Assembly (NCBI RefSeq): GCF_943846705.1
Contig: NZ_OX044366.1
Span: 3,534,001-3,598,000, forward strand
Direction: 5' to 3'
DNA from: an uncultured Pseudomonas sp.
GTDB lineage: Bacteria; Pseudomonadota; Gammaproteobacteria; Pseudomonadales; Pseudomonadaceae
Length of the DNA stretch: 64,000 nucleotides
The notes below the pieces were generated by a model. The model was given only the letters and a program-made list of their open reading frames with translations, searched no databases and was not told where the DNA came from. The stretch's first letter is position 1. Every line of letters begins with the position of its first letter. The position numbers and the translations under genes were made by a program. Below are positions 17,349 through 26,455 of the stretch, in pieces.

Positions 17349-18368
17349 TTACCAGAAGCGTTGCTGACTCAAGCGGCTCAGCCAGTTCAGCACAAAACGA
17401 TCCAGCGCGATGCTACCCGCCAGCCCAACACGCTCCTGCAGGGTTTTCTTCTCGGCATAGTGCAGATGAAACAGCTCGGCGCTCTTCGCCCGCTCTGCCA
17501 GGTATTCATCACTGGTCTTGAGCTCATCGACCAGCTGCTTTTCCAGCGCAGCCAGGCCCAGCCAGACTTCACCTGTAGCAACCTGATCGATATCCAGCTG
17601 CGGCCGGTAACGCGCCACAAAGCCCTTGAACAGTTCATGGGTGATTTCCAGGTCTTCCTGAAACTTCTCCCGGCCCTTCTCGGTGTTCTCACCAAACACC
17701 GTCAGGGTGCGTTTGTATTCACCGGCGGTGAGCACTTCAAAGTCGATGTCATGCTTTTTCAACAGACGATGCACGTTAGGCAACTGCGCCACCACACCAA
17801 TCGAACCGAGGATGGCGAATGGCGCAGAAATAATCTTCTCGCCAATGCACGCCATCATGTAGCCGCCACTGGCTGCCACCTTGTCTATGCAGACGGTCAA
17901 TGGCACACCCGCCTGACGAATCCGTGCCAGCTGTGAAGACGCCAAACCATAGCTGTGCACCATGCCGCCACCGCTTTCCAGGCGCAGCACCACTTCATCC
18001 TGGGCGGTTGCCATGCTCAGCAATGCCGTGATCTCGTGACGCAAACTGTCGGTGGCCGAGGCTTTGATATCGCCAGCAAAATCCAGCACGTAAACCCGCG
18101 GCTTATGAATGCCAGCCTTCTTCTCCAGCTTGGCAGCCTTGGCTTCGGCTTTGCCGGCGGCTTTCAGCTGATCCTTATCGAGCACCGCATGCTCCATACG
18201 CTGCTGCAGCTGCTTGAAGAAGTCATTGAGCTTGTTCACCTGCAGTTGACCAGTGCTCTGGCGGCCCTTGCTGCGTAGCGCGGCAATCGTCACCAGCACG
18301 ACGAGAATGGCCACAACCAAGGTCACTGTCTTAGCCAGAAAGCCGATGTACTCTGCAAAAAACTCCAC
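17349..18368 (-). CDS. sohB: Inner-membrane serine protease SohB (S49 family)
   Basis: A membrane-anchored peptidase related to signal peptide peptidase. An N-terminal helix (about 8-30) is followed by a Lys-rich coiled region and the S49 fold: RLESGGGMVHSYGLA, then DKVAASGGYMMACIG with the catalytic Ser, and APFAILGSIGV. It has 339 residues. I chose GTG at 18368 because AAGGGGA lies just upstream and SohB proteins begin with xEFFAEYxxFL; the frame is open further upstream, but that part is not SohB-like. Confidence 0.88.
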   Translation of the reverse strand: MEFFAEYIGFLAKTVTLVVAILVVLVTIAALRSKGRQSTGQLQVNKLNDFFKQLQQRMEHAVLDKDQLKAAGKAEAKAAKLEKKAGIHKPRVYVLDFAGDIKASATDSLRHEITALLSMATAQDEVVLRLESGGGMVHSYGLASSQLARIRQAGVPLTVCIDKVAASGGYMMACIGEKIISAPFAILGSIGVVAQLPNVHRLLKKHDIDFEVLTAGEYKRTLTVFGENTEKGREKFQEDLEITHELFKGFVARYRPQLDIDQVATGEVWLGLAALEKQLVDELKTSDEYLAERAKSAELFHLHYAEKKTLQERVGLAGSIALDRFVLNWLSRLSQQRFW

Positions 18369-18579
18369 GTCTATCCCCTTGCCCCGATGACAGCGCCCGT
18401 TTGTCGTTAACGCTGAGTTACCCGCAAGCATACCGAGGCCATGGGTTGGCGACCAGCAAGCAAGGCGTTGACATTCAGCGCATCGATGCAATTCAAACAA
18501 GCGTATGTTTTTACGTTGACAGCCCCCTGTGCTTCCCCATACCCTCGCGAAACTTTCACCGTACCGGGATCGAGCGGAC

Positions 18580-19290
18580 GTGGGCAGCATCTACCTGATC
18601 AGACATGGCCAAGCCTCCTTCGGTGCCGACGACTACGATGTGCTATCGCCCATCGGTGTTCGCCAGGCCGAAGTGCTCGGCGCGCACCTCGCACAACTCG
18701 GCACGCGCCTTGATCGCAGCGTCAGTGGCAGCCTGCGTCGTCAGCAACACACGGCCAACAGCGCCCTGCAGCAGCTGCGCGCGGCTGATATCGCGGTACC
18801 GACGCTGGAAACTGATGCGGCATTTAATGAATTTGATGCCGACGCGGTGATCCGCAGCCTGCTCCCGGACATACTTGATCAAGAACCAGAAGCCCTGCAC
18901 ATCCTGCGTAATGGCGCGAATAACCGCGCCGAATTTCAGCGCCTGTTCGCCAAGCTGATTGGCCGCTGGATTTGCGGAGAGCACGACAAGCCGGAACTGC
19001 AAAGCTGGCAAGGCTTTGTCGAGCAGGTCCAGGGCGGCCTTGCCCGCCTGCTGGCACAGGCCGAGAGCAAACAGAACATCGCCGTATTCACCTCCGGCGG
19101 CACCATCACCGCCCTGCTCCACTTGATTACCGGCATACCGCCTGCGCAAGCGTTTGAGCTGAACTGGCAAATTGTTAATACCTCACTGAGCTGCCTGAAG
19201 TTTCGCGGCAGCCAAGTGAGCCTGGCTTCCTTCAACAGCCATGTGCATTTACAGCTGTTGAAGACGCCGGAGCTCATCACTTATCGCTGA
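18580..19290 (+). CDS. Histidine phosphatase family protein
   Basis: A phosphoglycerate-mutase-like phosphatase of about 236 residues. The phospho-accepting RHG motif appears at the very start (IYLIRHGQASFG), and FTSGGTITALLHL near 169-181 carries the second-half core. The start is uncertain: GTG at 18580 lies just before the conserved strand, while a GTG at 18529 would add 17 residues; neither has a strong Shine-Dalgarno. The substrate is unknown. It is divergent from sohB. Confidence 0.83.
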   Translation: MGSIYLIRHGQASFGADDYDVLSPIGVRQAEVLGAHLAQLGTRLDRSVSGSLRRQQHTANSALQQLRAADIAVPTLETDAAFNEFDADAVIRSLLPDILDQEPEALHILRNGANNRAEFQRLFAKLIGRWICGEHDKPELQSWQGFVEQVQGGLARLLAQAESKQNIAVFTSGGTITALLHLITGIPPAQAFELNWQIVNTSLSCLKFRGSQVSLASFNSHVHLQLLKTPELITYR

Positions 19291-19348
19291 GCTGCGGCCC
19301 ACTGCACCCATTACGGGCGCTAGAAAAACCTGAGAAAAGGAAAAAACC

Positions 19349-19660
19349 ATGAGCGTTGCAGACATCGTCAATACCATGCAGTCCAAATTCAACGCCTCGG
19401 CCGCTGCCGGCCTGGATCTGGTGTTCCAGTTCAACATCGAAGACGGCGAGAACTACGCTCTGATCGTTAAAGACGGCACCTGTGCCGTTGAGCAAGGTGA
19501 CAACCCTAACGCCAGCGTGACCCTGATCATGGATACCGAAACCCTGAAAGGCATCACCACCGGCGAAACCGATGGCATGCAAGCCTTCATGTCCGGCAAG
19601 CTGCGCGCCGAAGGCGACATGATGCTGGCTATGAAGCTGAGCGAGCTGTTCCCGGTTTAA
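19349..19660 (+). CDS. SCP2 sterol-binding domain protein
   Basis: A 103-residue stand-alone SCP2 domain, a small lipid or acyl-CoA binding fold. The motif GDNPNASVTLIMDTETL near 49-65 and FMSGKLRAEGDMMLAMKL near 80-97 are the classic SCP2 segments. The Shine-Dalgarno is AAAAGGAA. It follows the phosphatase gene by 58 bases and ends in a terminator. Confidence 0.92.
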   Translation: MSVADIVNTMQSKFNASAAAGLDLVFQFNIEDGENYALIVKDGTCAVEQGDNPNASVTLIMDTETLKGITTGETDGMQAFMSGKLRAEGDMMLAMKLSELFPV

Positions 19661-19685
19661 GCGACAAAGCACTAGCGCTTCAAAT

Positions 19686-19717
19686 AAAAACCGGAGTCCT
19701 AGCCTCCGGTTTTTTTA
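19686..19717. terminator. Bidirectional intrinsic terminator
   Basis: AAAAACCGGAG and CTCCGGTTTTTTT form a stem around TCCTAGC between the convergent SCP2 and guaD genes. Confidence 0.9.
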
Positions 19718-19755
19718 TTGCGCGCAGTACTTACCTGCTGACGTAGCGTGACGTT

Positions 19756-21060
19756 TTAATCGCGGCGGTGTACCGACTGGCCCGCGGCGAAGGTTTCCTT
19801 GATCGCACGGTCGTCACCGAGCATGGTCAGGGCAAACAGCTTCTCATCGAGCGTCTTGGCTTGCTGCATGCGGTAGCTGATCAGCGGCGTGGCGTTGTAG
19901 TCGAGCACCACGAAGTCGGCGTCTTTACCGGGCAGGAAGTTACCCAGCTTATCGTCCAGATACAGCGCATGGGCACCGCCCAGCGTGGCCAGGTACAGCG
20001 ACTTGAACGGGTCGAGTTTCTTGCCCTGCAACTGCATCACCTTGTACGCCTCGTTCAACGATTGCAGTTGGCTGAAACTGGTACCGGCACCGACATCGGT
20101 ACCCAGGCCGACGCGTACGCCATGCGCTTCCAGCTTGTTCAGGTCAAACAAACCGCTGCCGAGGAACAGGTTGGACGTCGGGCAGAAGGCCACAGCCGAG
20201 CCGGTTTCGGCCAGGCGCTTGCACTCGTCATCGCACAGGTGCACGCCGTGGGCGAATACCGAGCGCGCGCCGATCAGCTTGTAGTGGTCGTACACATCCA
20301 GGTAGCCCTTGCGCTCGGGAAACAGCGCTTTGACCCAGTCGATTTCCTTAAGGTTCTCGGACAGGTGGGTGTGCATATACAGGTCCGGGTATTCGCCGAA
20401 CAGCTCGCCTGCCAACGCCAGTTGCTCCGGGGTGCTGGTTGGGGCAAAGCGCGGGGTTACGGCGTAATGCAGGCGGCCTTTACCGTGCCAGCGTTCGATC
20501 AGCTCTTTGCTGTCGGCATAACCGGATTCGGGTGTGTCGGTCAGATAGTCCGGGGCGTTGCGATCCATCAGCACTTTGCCGGCAATCATGCGCAGGTTTA
20601 ACGCCTCGGCGGCCTCGAAGAAGGCGTCCACCGACTGCTTGTGCACGCTGCCGAACACCAGAGCGGTGGTGGTGCCGTTACGCAGCAGTTCCTTGAGGAA
20701 AATACCCGCCACGTCCGCAGCATGGGCCTTGTCGGCGAACTGCTGTTCTGTGGGGAAGGTGTAGGTATTCAGCCAATCCAACAGTTGCTCACCGTAAGAG
20801 GCGATCATTCCGGTTTGTGGGTAGTGAATATGGGTGTCGATAAAGCCAGGGGTGATCAGCGCATCACAGTACTCGGTGACCGCCACGCCCTTGAGGGTGG
20901 GCAACAGCTCAGCCGCCGGGCCGACATTAACCACCTGACCGTCTTCGATCACCAGCAGGCCGTCTTCGAAGTATTCATAGGAGTGCTCAATGCCCACCAC
21001 GGCCGGATCGGCAAGGCTGTGCAGGATGGCGGCGCGGTAGGCTTTCACTGGGCTAGTCAT
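19756..21060 (-). CDS. guaD: Guanine deaminase
   Basis: Amidohydrolase converting guanine to xanthine, which xanthine dehydrogenase then oxidises. Metal-binding motifs are visible in order: PGFIDTHIHYPQTG near 71-84, MHTHLSEN in the middle, FAHGVHL, and GLGTDVGAGTSFS. The length of 434 matches GuaD. It lies 61 bases after xdhC on the same strand, completing a purine-salvage operon xdhA-xdhB-xdhC-guaD. Confidence 0.95.
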   Translation of the reverse strand: MTSPVKAYRAAILHSLADPAVVGIEHSYEYFEDGLLVIEDGQVVNVGPAAELLPTLKGVAVTEYCDALITPGFIDTHIHYPQTGMIASYGEQLLDWLNTYTFPTEQQFADKAHAADVAGIFLKELLRNGTTTALVFGSVHKQSVDAFFEAAEALNLRMIAGKVLMDRNAPDYLTDTPESGYADSKELIERWHGKGRLHYAVTPRFAPTSTPEQLALAGELFGEYPDLYMHTHLSENLKEIDWVKALFPERKGYLDVYDHYKLIGARSVFAHGVHLCDDECKRLAETGSAVAFCPTSNLFLGSGLFDLNKLEAHGVRVGLGTDVGAGTSFSQLQSLNEAYKVMQLQGKKLDPFKSLYLATLGGAHALYLDDKLGNFLPGKDADFVVLDYNATPLISYRMQQAKTLDEKLFALTMLGDDRAIKETFAAGQSVHRRD

Positions 21061-21121
21061 GTAACGCTTATCTCAATCTATGGATTTGGTTGCCCAGGCG
21101 CGCGTGCGCCTGGGCCGCTAT

Positions 21122-21958
21122 TCAGGCCTGACTGCGGCGAGAGGTGGGCAGCAGCTTGGCAACGCTGGACTGGCCCTTTTTGCTCTCTTGGCCAAAGGCG
21201 GCGTTATAGGTGGCGATCACTTCGCCGGCGATGGACACGGCGATTTCCACCGGCAGCTTGCCTTTGACCTCGGCCAGGCCCATGGGGCACCGCATGCGCG
21301 CCACCACCGCAGGCTCAAAACCGCGATCACGCAAGCGGTGTTCGAATTTGACGCGCTTGGTCTGCGAGCCGATCAAGCCGTAATAGGTGAAGTCGTTGCG
21401 CTTGAGAATTGCGGCCGTCAACTCCAGGTCGAGCTGATGGTTGTGGGTCATGACAATAAAATAGCTGCCGGCGGGCATGCGCTCGATTTCGTCGACCACC
21501 TCTTCATTGACCACTTTCTCCACGTTTGCCGGGATCTGCTCAGGAAACTCATTTTCCCGCGAGTCGATCCAGCGCACCTTGCACGGCAGGCTGGCCAGCA
21601 GCGGCACCAGGGCTCGGCCGACATGGCCCGCACCGAACACGGCGATCTGCGCCTGCGGTTGGCCCATGGGTTCGAACAGCAGCACGGTGGCGCCGCCACA
21701 GCACTGGCCGAGGCTGGCGCCGAGACTGAAGCGCTCTAAGCGGGTGTCCTGGCTGTGGTTGTCGAGCATTTCGCGGGCCAGTTCCATCGCCTTGTATTCC
21801 AGATGACCACCGCCGATGGTCTCGAAAATACGCTCAGCGGTGACCACCATTTTCGAGCCGGCATTGCGCGGGGTTGAGCCGCGCTCTTCGATGATGGTCA
21901 CCAGCACGCAAGCTTGACCTTGCTGCTGCAGTTCGGCGAGGGCGCTGATCCAGCTCAT
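21122..21958 (-). CDS. xdhC: Xanthine dehydrogenase accessory protein XdhC
   Basis: Inserts sulfurated molybdenum cofactor into xanthine dehydrogenase. The 278 residues show EERGSTPRNAGSKMVV near 25-40, IGGGHLEYKAMELA, CCGGATVLLFEP, a Rossmann-type VFGAGHVGRALVPLL near 120-134 and a C-terminal GEVIATYNAAFG. The ATG at 21958 is chosen for its CTGGAGG Shine-Dalgarno; the frame extends upstream without homology. A 277-base gap with repeat sequences separates it from xdhB. Confidence 0.92.
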   Translation of the reverse strand: MSWISALAELQQQGQACVLVTIIEERGSTPRNAGSKMVVTAERIFETIGGGHLEYKAMELAREMLDNHSQDTRLERFSLGASLGQCCGGATVLLFEPMGQPQAQIAVFGAGHVGRALVPLLASLPCKVRWIDSRENEFPEQIPANVEKVVNEEVVDEIERMPAGSYFIVMTHNHQLDLELTAAILKRNDFTYYGLIGSQTKRVKFEHRLRDRGFEPAVVARMRCPMGLAEVKGKLPVEIAVSIAGEVIATYNAAFGQESKKGQSSVAKLLPTSRRSQA

Positions 21959-22138
21959 TTGCTCAGCCTCCAGGTAGGTGGCAGTTGTCCGGGGCGCGGT
22001 AGGCGCCAGTTGCTTGGCGACGGATCCAAGATTGGAACCGGCGCTGGTAGAGTCGGTTGGGTCTTTGCGTCGGTGTGTTTTGTCATTGTTGTACACCTGT
22101 TGCGTCGGGCGGTGGTTCTTGTGCCTGTGTGAGGTGCT

Positions 22139-22175
22139 TCAGCGGCGACCGTCGCGGCTAAAGCCTCTCCCACAG
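22139..22175. repeat. REP-like extragenic element
   Basis: The segment containing CGCGGCTAAAGCCTCTCCCA, preceded by GCGGCGACCG, resembles the interspersed REP elements of pseudomonads. It lies in the xdhB-xdhC gap. Identification is from memory of the pattern; copy number elsewhere cannot be seen here. Confidence 0.45.
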
Positions 22176-22192
22176 CAGTTTCATGGCCGTTT

Positions 22193-22222
22193 GTAGGGTG
22201 GATATCGCGCAGCACATCCACC
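22193..22222. repeat. Inverted repeat GGTGGAT...ATCCACC
   Basis: GTAGGGTGGATATCGCGCAG and the following CACATCCACC form a 7-bp stem. The GTAGGGTGGAT start is typical of another small repeat family of pseudomonads. It lies next to the REP-like element inside the xdh operon. Confidence 0.45.
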
Positions 22223-22235
22223 AAGGTGGTTGGCG

Positions 22236-24632
22236 TTACGCCAGTTCAATCTCTGTAGCGGCGGCCGATTTGGCGTTTTGCTGCAGTTTCTTCATTTGTT
22301 CCACACCCCAGAGCACGCGCTCAGGCGTGGCCGGCGCGTCGATATTCGGCTGTACGCGGTAGTCCGCCAGGCTGGCCACGGCATCCTTGATCGCACACCA
22401 CACGGCAATGCCGAGCATAAACGGCGGCTCTCCCACGGCCTTGGAATGGAACACCGTGTCTTCCGGGTTCTTGCGGTTTTCCACCAGCTTGACGCGCAGG
22501 TCCAGCGGCATGTCGGCGACGGCCGGGATCTTGTAACTGGCCGGGCCGCTGGTCATCAGCTTACCTTTGCCGTTCCACACCAGCTCCTCCATGGTCAGCC
22601 AACCCATGCCCTGGACGAAGGCACCTTCGACCTGACCGATGTCGATGGCCGGGTTCAGCGAGGCACCGACGTCGTGCAGGATGTCGGTGCGCAGCATCTT
22701 GTACTCGCCGGTCAGGGTGTCGACGATCACCTCGGCGCACGCCGCGCCATAGGCGAAGTAGTAGAACGGCCGACCAGCAGCCTTGTCACGGTCGTAGAAT
22801 ATCTTCGGCGTGCGGTAGAAACCCGTACTGGAAAGCGAGACCTGACCGAAATAGGCCTTCTGGATCACTTCCTCGAAGCTCAGAAAGAAGTCACGCACGC
22901 GCACCTGGCTGTTGCGGAACTCGACGTCTTCCGGGGTGACCTTGTATTCGCGCACCAGAAAATCAACCAAGCGCTGCTTCAGCGTTTCGGCGGCGTTCTG
23001 CGCGGCCTTACCGTTGAGGTCAGTACCGCTGCTTGCTGCCGTCGGAGAAGTGTTAGGCACCTTGTCGGTGTTGGTGGCGGTGATCTGGATACGCGAGATA
23101 TCCACCTGCAACACTTCGGCAACGATCTGCGCGACCTTGGTGTTGAGGCCCTGGCCCATCTCGGTGCCGCCGTGGTTCAGGTGAATCGAACCGTCGGTGT
23201 AGATGTGGATCAGCGCGCCGGCCTGGTTGAGGAAGGTGGCGGTGAAGCTGATGCCGAATTTAACCGGAGTCAGTGCCAGGCCTTTCTTCAATACCGGGCT
23301 TTTGGCGTTAAACGCGCGGATTTCTTCACGGCGTTTGGCGTAGTCACTGCTGGCCTCCAGTTCGGCGGTCATCTCGTGGATGACGTTGTGCTCGACGGTC
23401 TGGTGGTAGTGAGTGACGTTGCGCTCGGTCTTGCCGTAGTAGTTAGTCTTGCGCACTTCCAGCGGGTCTTTGCCCAGGCTGCGGGCGATCGCATCCATGA
23501 TCTCTTCGATAGCGACCATCCCTTGCGGGCCGCCGAAGCCGCGGTAAGCGGTGTTCGAGGCGGTGTTGGTCTTGCAGCGGTGACCATTGATGGTGGCGTT
23601 ACCGAGGAAATAGGCGTTGTCGGAGTGGAACATCGCACGGTCGACAATCGAGCCAGACAGGTCGGGCGAGTAGCCGCAGTTGCCGGCCAGTTCGATTTCG
23701 ATGCCATGCAGCAGGCCGTTGTCGTCGAAGCCGACGTCGTATTCGACGTAGAACGGGTGACGCTTACCGGTGATCTGCATGTCCTCGACGCGCGGCAGGC
23801 GCATCTTGGTCGGCCGGCCGGTGAGGTGCGCGATCACCGCGCACAGGCACGCAGGACCTGCGGCCTGGGTTTCCTTGCCACCGAAACCGCCGCCCATGCG
23901 GCGCATGTCGATGACGATCTTGTGCATCGGCACGCCAAGCACTTCAGCCACCAGCTTCTGCACTTCAGTGGCGTTCTGCGTCGAGGTGTAGACGAGCATG
24001 CCACCATCCTCAGTCGGCATCACCGAGGAAATCTGGGTTTCCAGGTAGAAGTGCTCCTGGCCGCCGATATGCAGGCTGCCTTGCAGGCGGCGCGGCGCGC
24101 TGGCGAGTTCAGCGCTGGAGTTACCGATCTTGTGCTGATGACTGTCGAGCACGAAGTGCTTTTTGCGCAGCGCATCGACCACGTCCAATACCGGCTCAAG
24201 GTCTTCGTATTCGATGATCGCGGCCATGGCCGCCTTGCGTGCGGTTTCCAGGCTGTCAGCGCCGACGGCGAGCACCACTTGACCGATGTACTCGACCTTA
24301 CCGTCAGCCAGCAATGGGTCACCGGCGACAACCGGGCCGATATCCAGCTGGCCGGGTACATCCTCGGCGGTAATCGCTATCGTCACGCCGGGAATGGCGT
24401 AACACGGTGCGGTGTCGATGCGAAGGATGCGGGCGTGGGCGCGGTCGCTCATGCGTGCATAGACGTGCAGCTGATTGGGGAATTCCAGGCGGTCGTCAAC
24501 ATAAACGGCTTCACCGGATACGTGTTTGTCGGCGCTATCGTGTTTAACGCTGCGACCAACGCCGGTGGTGATGTCGGCGCGGAACAATTCGGCCAGTTCG
24601 GCCTGGCTTTTGGCTACGTGATGGTTAGACAT
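22236..24632 (-). CDS. xdhB: Xanthine dehydrogenase, molybdopterin-binding subunit
   Basis: Large catalytic subunit oxidising hypoxanthine and xanthine to urate. The 798 residues start with the aldehyde oxidase/xanthine dehydrogenase a/b hammerhead (VGRSVKHDSADKHVSGEA) and continue with GGGFGGKETQA, AYRGFGGPQG, HGGTEMGQGL and the C-terminal VGEPPFMLGIAVW, which includes the active-site Glu region. Its start overlaps the end of xdhA by eight bases, so the two are translationally coupled. Confidence 0.96.
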   Translation of the reverse strand: MSNHHVAKSQAELAELFRADITTGVGRSVKHDSADKHVSGEAVYVDDRLEFPNQLHVYARMSDRAHARILRIDTAPCYAIPGVTIAITAEDVPGQLDIGPVVAGDPLLADGKVEYIGQVVLAVGADSLETARKAAMAAIIEYEDLEPVLDVVDALRKKHFVLDSHQHKIGNSSAELASAPRRLQGSLHIGGQEHFYLETQISSVMPTEDGGMLVYTSTQNATEVQKLVAEVLGVPMHKIVIDMRRMGGGFGGKETQAAGPACLCAVIAHLTGRPTKMRLPRVEDMQITGKRHPFYVEYDVGFDDNGLLHGIEIELAGNCGYSPDLSGSIVDRAMFHSDNAYFLGNATINGHRCKTNTASNTAYRGFGGPQGMVAIEEIMDAIARSLGKDPLEVRKTNYYGKTERNVTHYHQTVEHNVIHEMTAELEASSDYAKRREEIRAFNAKSPVLKKGLALTPVKFGISFTATFLNQAGALIHIYTDGSIHLNHGGTEMGQGLNTKVAQIVAEVLQVDISRIQITATNTDKVPNTSPTAASSGTDLNGKAAQNAAETLKQRLVDFLVREYKVTPEDVEFRNSQVRVRDFFLSFEEVIQKAYFGQVSLSSTGFYRTPKIFYDRDKAAGRPFYYFAYGAACAEVIVDTLTGEYKMLRTDILHDVGASLNPAIDIGQVEGAFVQGMGWLTMEELVWNGKGKLMTSGPASYKIPAVADMPLDLRVKLVENRKNPEDTVFHSKAVGEPPFMLGIAVWCAIKDAVASLADYRVQPNIDAPATPERVLWGVEQMKKLQQNAKSAAATEIELA

Positions 24633-26064
24633 AAGCGGTCACCCGGGTTTCGACTTCTGGAGCCTGCAGCTCAAGGAAGAATTTACGCAGCAGGTTCTGC
24701 GCGATGAGCAGGCGGTATTCCTTGCTGGCACGGAAATCACTCAGCGGGGTGAAATCCGCGGCCAGCGCTTTGCAGGCTTGCTCGATCACCTCTGGATACC
24801 AAGCACAACCAACCAGAGCAGCTTCACAGGCGGCGGCACGTTTGGGGATAGCAGCCATGCCGCCAAAGGCGATGCGGGCGCTTTGCACCACGCCCTCTTC
24901 GACCACCAGGTTGAAGGCGGCGCACACGGCTGAAATATCATCGTCCAGGCGCTTGGACACCTTGTAGGCGCGGAACGCCTGGCTGGCCTGGTGGCGCGGC
25001 ACGATGATCTTCTCGATAAATTCGGCTTCCTGGCGTGCCGTCACCTTGTAATCGAGGAAGTAGTCTTCAATCGGCAAGCTGCGGCTTTCAGCGCCTCGGC
25101 GCAAGACGATCTGTGCGCCAAGGGCGATCAACAATGGCGGCGCATCGCCAATCGGCGAGGCGTTACCAATATTGCCGCCCAAAGTGCCCTGGTTACGAAT
25201 CTGCAGGGAGGCGAAGCGGTGCAGCAGCTCGCCGAAGTCCGGGTAGTCCTGAGCCAGCGCGGCGTAGCAATCGGACAGCGCGGTGGCGGCGCCGATTTCG
25301 ATACTGTCGGCGCTGACTTCAACGCGCTTCATCGACTCGATATGGCCGACGTAGATCATCACTGGCAACTCGCGGTGGAACTGGGTGACTTCCAGGGCCA
25401 GGTCGGTGCCGCCGGCGAGCAGGCGCGCTTCCGGGTTGGCGGCATACAGGTCGGCCAGGTCGGCGACGGTCAGCGGTAACAGGCAGCGCTTGTCGCCGCT
25501 GTTGAGCTCGGCAGTGTCACGCGGCGCAATGCTTTGCAGCTGGGCAATGGTTTGCGCCTCGGTAGCATCAAACTGATCCGGTTGCTTCTGGCAGCAAGCC
25601 TGCTGGGCGGCGTCGATAATCGGCCGGTAGCCGGTGCAGCGGCAGAGGTTGCCGGCCAGCGCTTCCATGGTCTCGGCCTTGTCGAAGCCGCTGCTGTTTT
25701 TCTGCAGGGCGAACAGCGACATGACGAAACCCGGAGTGCAGAAGCCGCACTGCGAGCCATGACAGTCAACCATGGCCTGTTGCACGCTGTGCAGCTGGCC
25801 TTGGTGCTTGAGGTCTTCGACCGTGATCAGTTGTTTACCGTGCAACGAGGATACAAAGGTCAGGCAGGAGTTGAGGGTGCGATAACGCACGCGCTCGCCG
25901 TCCAATTCACCGACTACCACGGTACAGGCACCGCAATCGCCAGAGGCGCAGCCTTCTTTGGTTCCAGACTTGCCTAAGTGCTCACGCAGGTAGTTGAGCA
26001 CGGTGACGTTTGGATCGAGGGCGTGCTCAGTGCGCAGCTCCCGGTTGAGTAAAAACTGGATCAA
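24625..26064 (-). CDS. xdhA: Xanthine dehydrogenase, FeS/FAD small subunit
   Basis: Carries the two 2Fe-2S clusters and FAD that pass electrons to NAD. Cluster ligands: CASGDCGACTVVVGE near 40-54 with a later Cys, then CGFCTPGFVMSLFAL and NLCRCTGYRPI around 105-150. The FAD domain has LLAGGTDLALEV and TLGGNIGNASPIGDAPP. The length of 479 is normal. It is the first gene of the purine operon; the candidate operators lie about 110-150 bases upstream. Confidence 0.96.
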   Translation of the reverse strand: MIQFLLNRELRTEHALDPNVTVLNYLREHLGKSGTKEGCASGDCGACTVVVGELDGERVRYRTLNSCLTFVSSLHGKQLITVEDLKHQGQLHSVQQAMVDCHGSQCGFCTPGFVMSLFALQKNSSGFDKAETMEALAGNLCRCTGYRPIIDAAQQACCQKQPDQFDATEAQTIAQLQSIAPRDTAELNSGDKRCLLPLTVADLADLYAANPEARLLAGGTDLALEVTQFHRELPVMIYVGHIESMKRVEVSADSIEIGAATALSDCYAALAQDYPDFGELLHRFASLQIRNQGTLGGNIGNASPIGDAPPLLIALGAQIVLRRGAESRSLPIEDYFLDYKVTARQEAEFIEKIIVPRHQASQAFRAYKVSKRLDDDISAVCAAFNLVVEEGVVQSARIAFGGMAAIPKRAAACEAALVGCAWYPEVIEQACKALAADFTPLSDFRASKEYRLLIAQNLLRKFFLELQAPEVETRVTAYV

Positions 26065-26174
26065 GGACGACCTCCAGGCTCTTTATTGTTTTTGTATCAG
26101 GCTCTGCTGAAACAGCTGCACAGGGCAGCACAGCGTTTCCACACGGCTTGGCATGGGGCAAATTTAGAGTTTTC

Positions 26175-26213
26175 TGACTTTGAGGTCAACAAATATCTGA
26201 CTCTTTGGTCAGT
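26175..26213. promoter_or_regulatory. Two RutR-like palindromes upstream of xdhA
   Basis: CTGACTTTGAGGTCAA (26175-26190) and CTGACTCTTTGGTCAG (26198-26213) each have TGAC and GGTCA arms six-base spaced and repeat every 23 bases. The E. coli RutR consensus is TTGACCANNTGGTCAA; the right arms match well and the left arms partly. RutR controls pyrimidine and purine catabolism in E. coli, which suits an xdh operon. The remainder of the 391-base gap between xdhA and the next gene shows no coding signal. Confidence 0.5.
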
Positions 26214-26455
26214 CGACTGTCATGCGATTCAGTTATGAGCGAGAAATGCCCGGCGACTCGCAGCATTTTGGGCTGTTTTTTTTGCGCTAAGCGCGAAGCT
26301 GCGCAGGGATAAATACGTGCAGCGATAGGTGCGCGGCACTTAGGGAGACACGCTTAAAAATATCGCTGAAACGCCACACAACAGCGCGCCGACGCAGGGC
26401 GCGGCGCGGTTCTGGAGTTACGGCGTGAGCTAGGCGGCTGCCTGTTATGCAGGCT

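Noticed and set aside
18369..18590. N-terminal extension of SohB by 74 residues
   Set aside because: The extension is unlike SohB proteins and overlaps the divergent phosphatase start; GTG at 18368 has a good Shine-Dalgarno.
22230..24707. An 825-codon open frame antisense to xdhB
   Set aside because: Composition-driven shadow of a long conserved gene; the opposite strand encodes a full xanthine dehydrogenase subunit.
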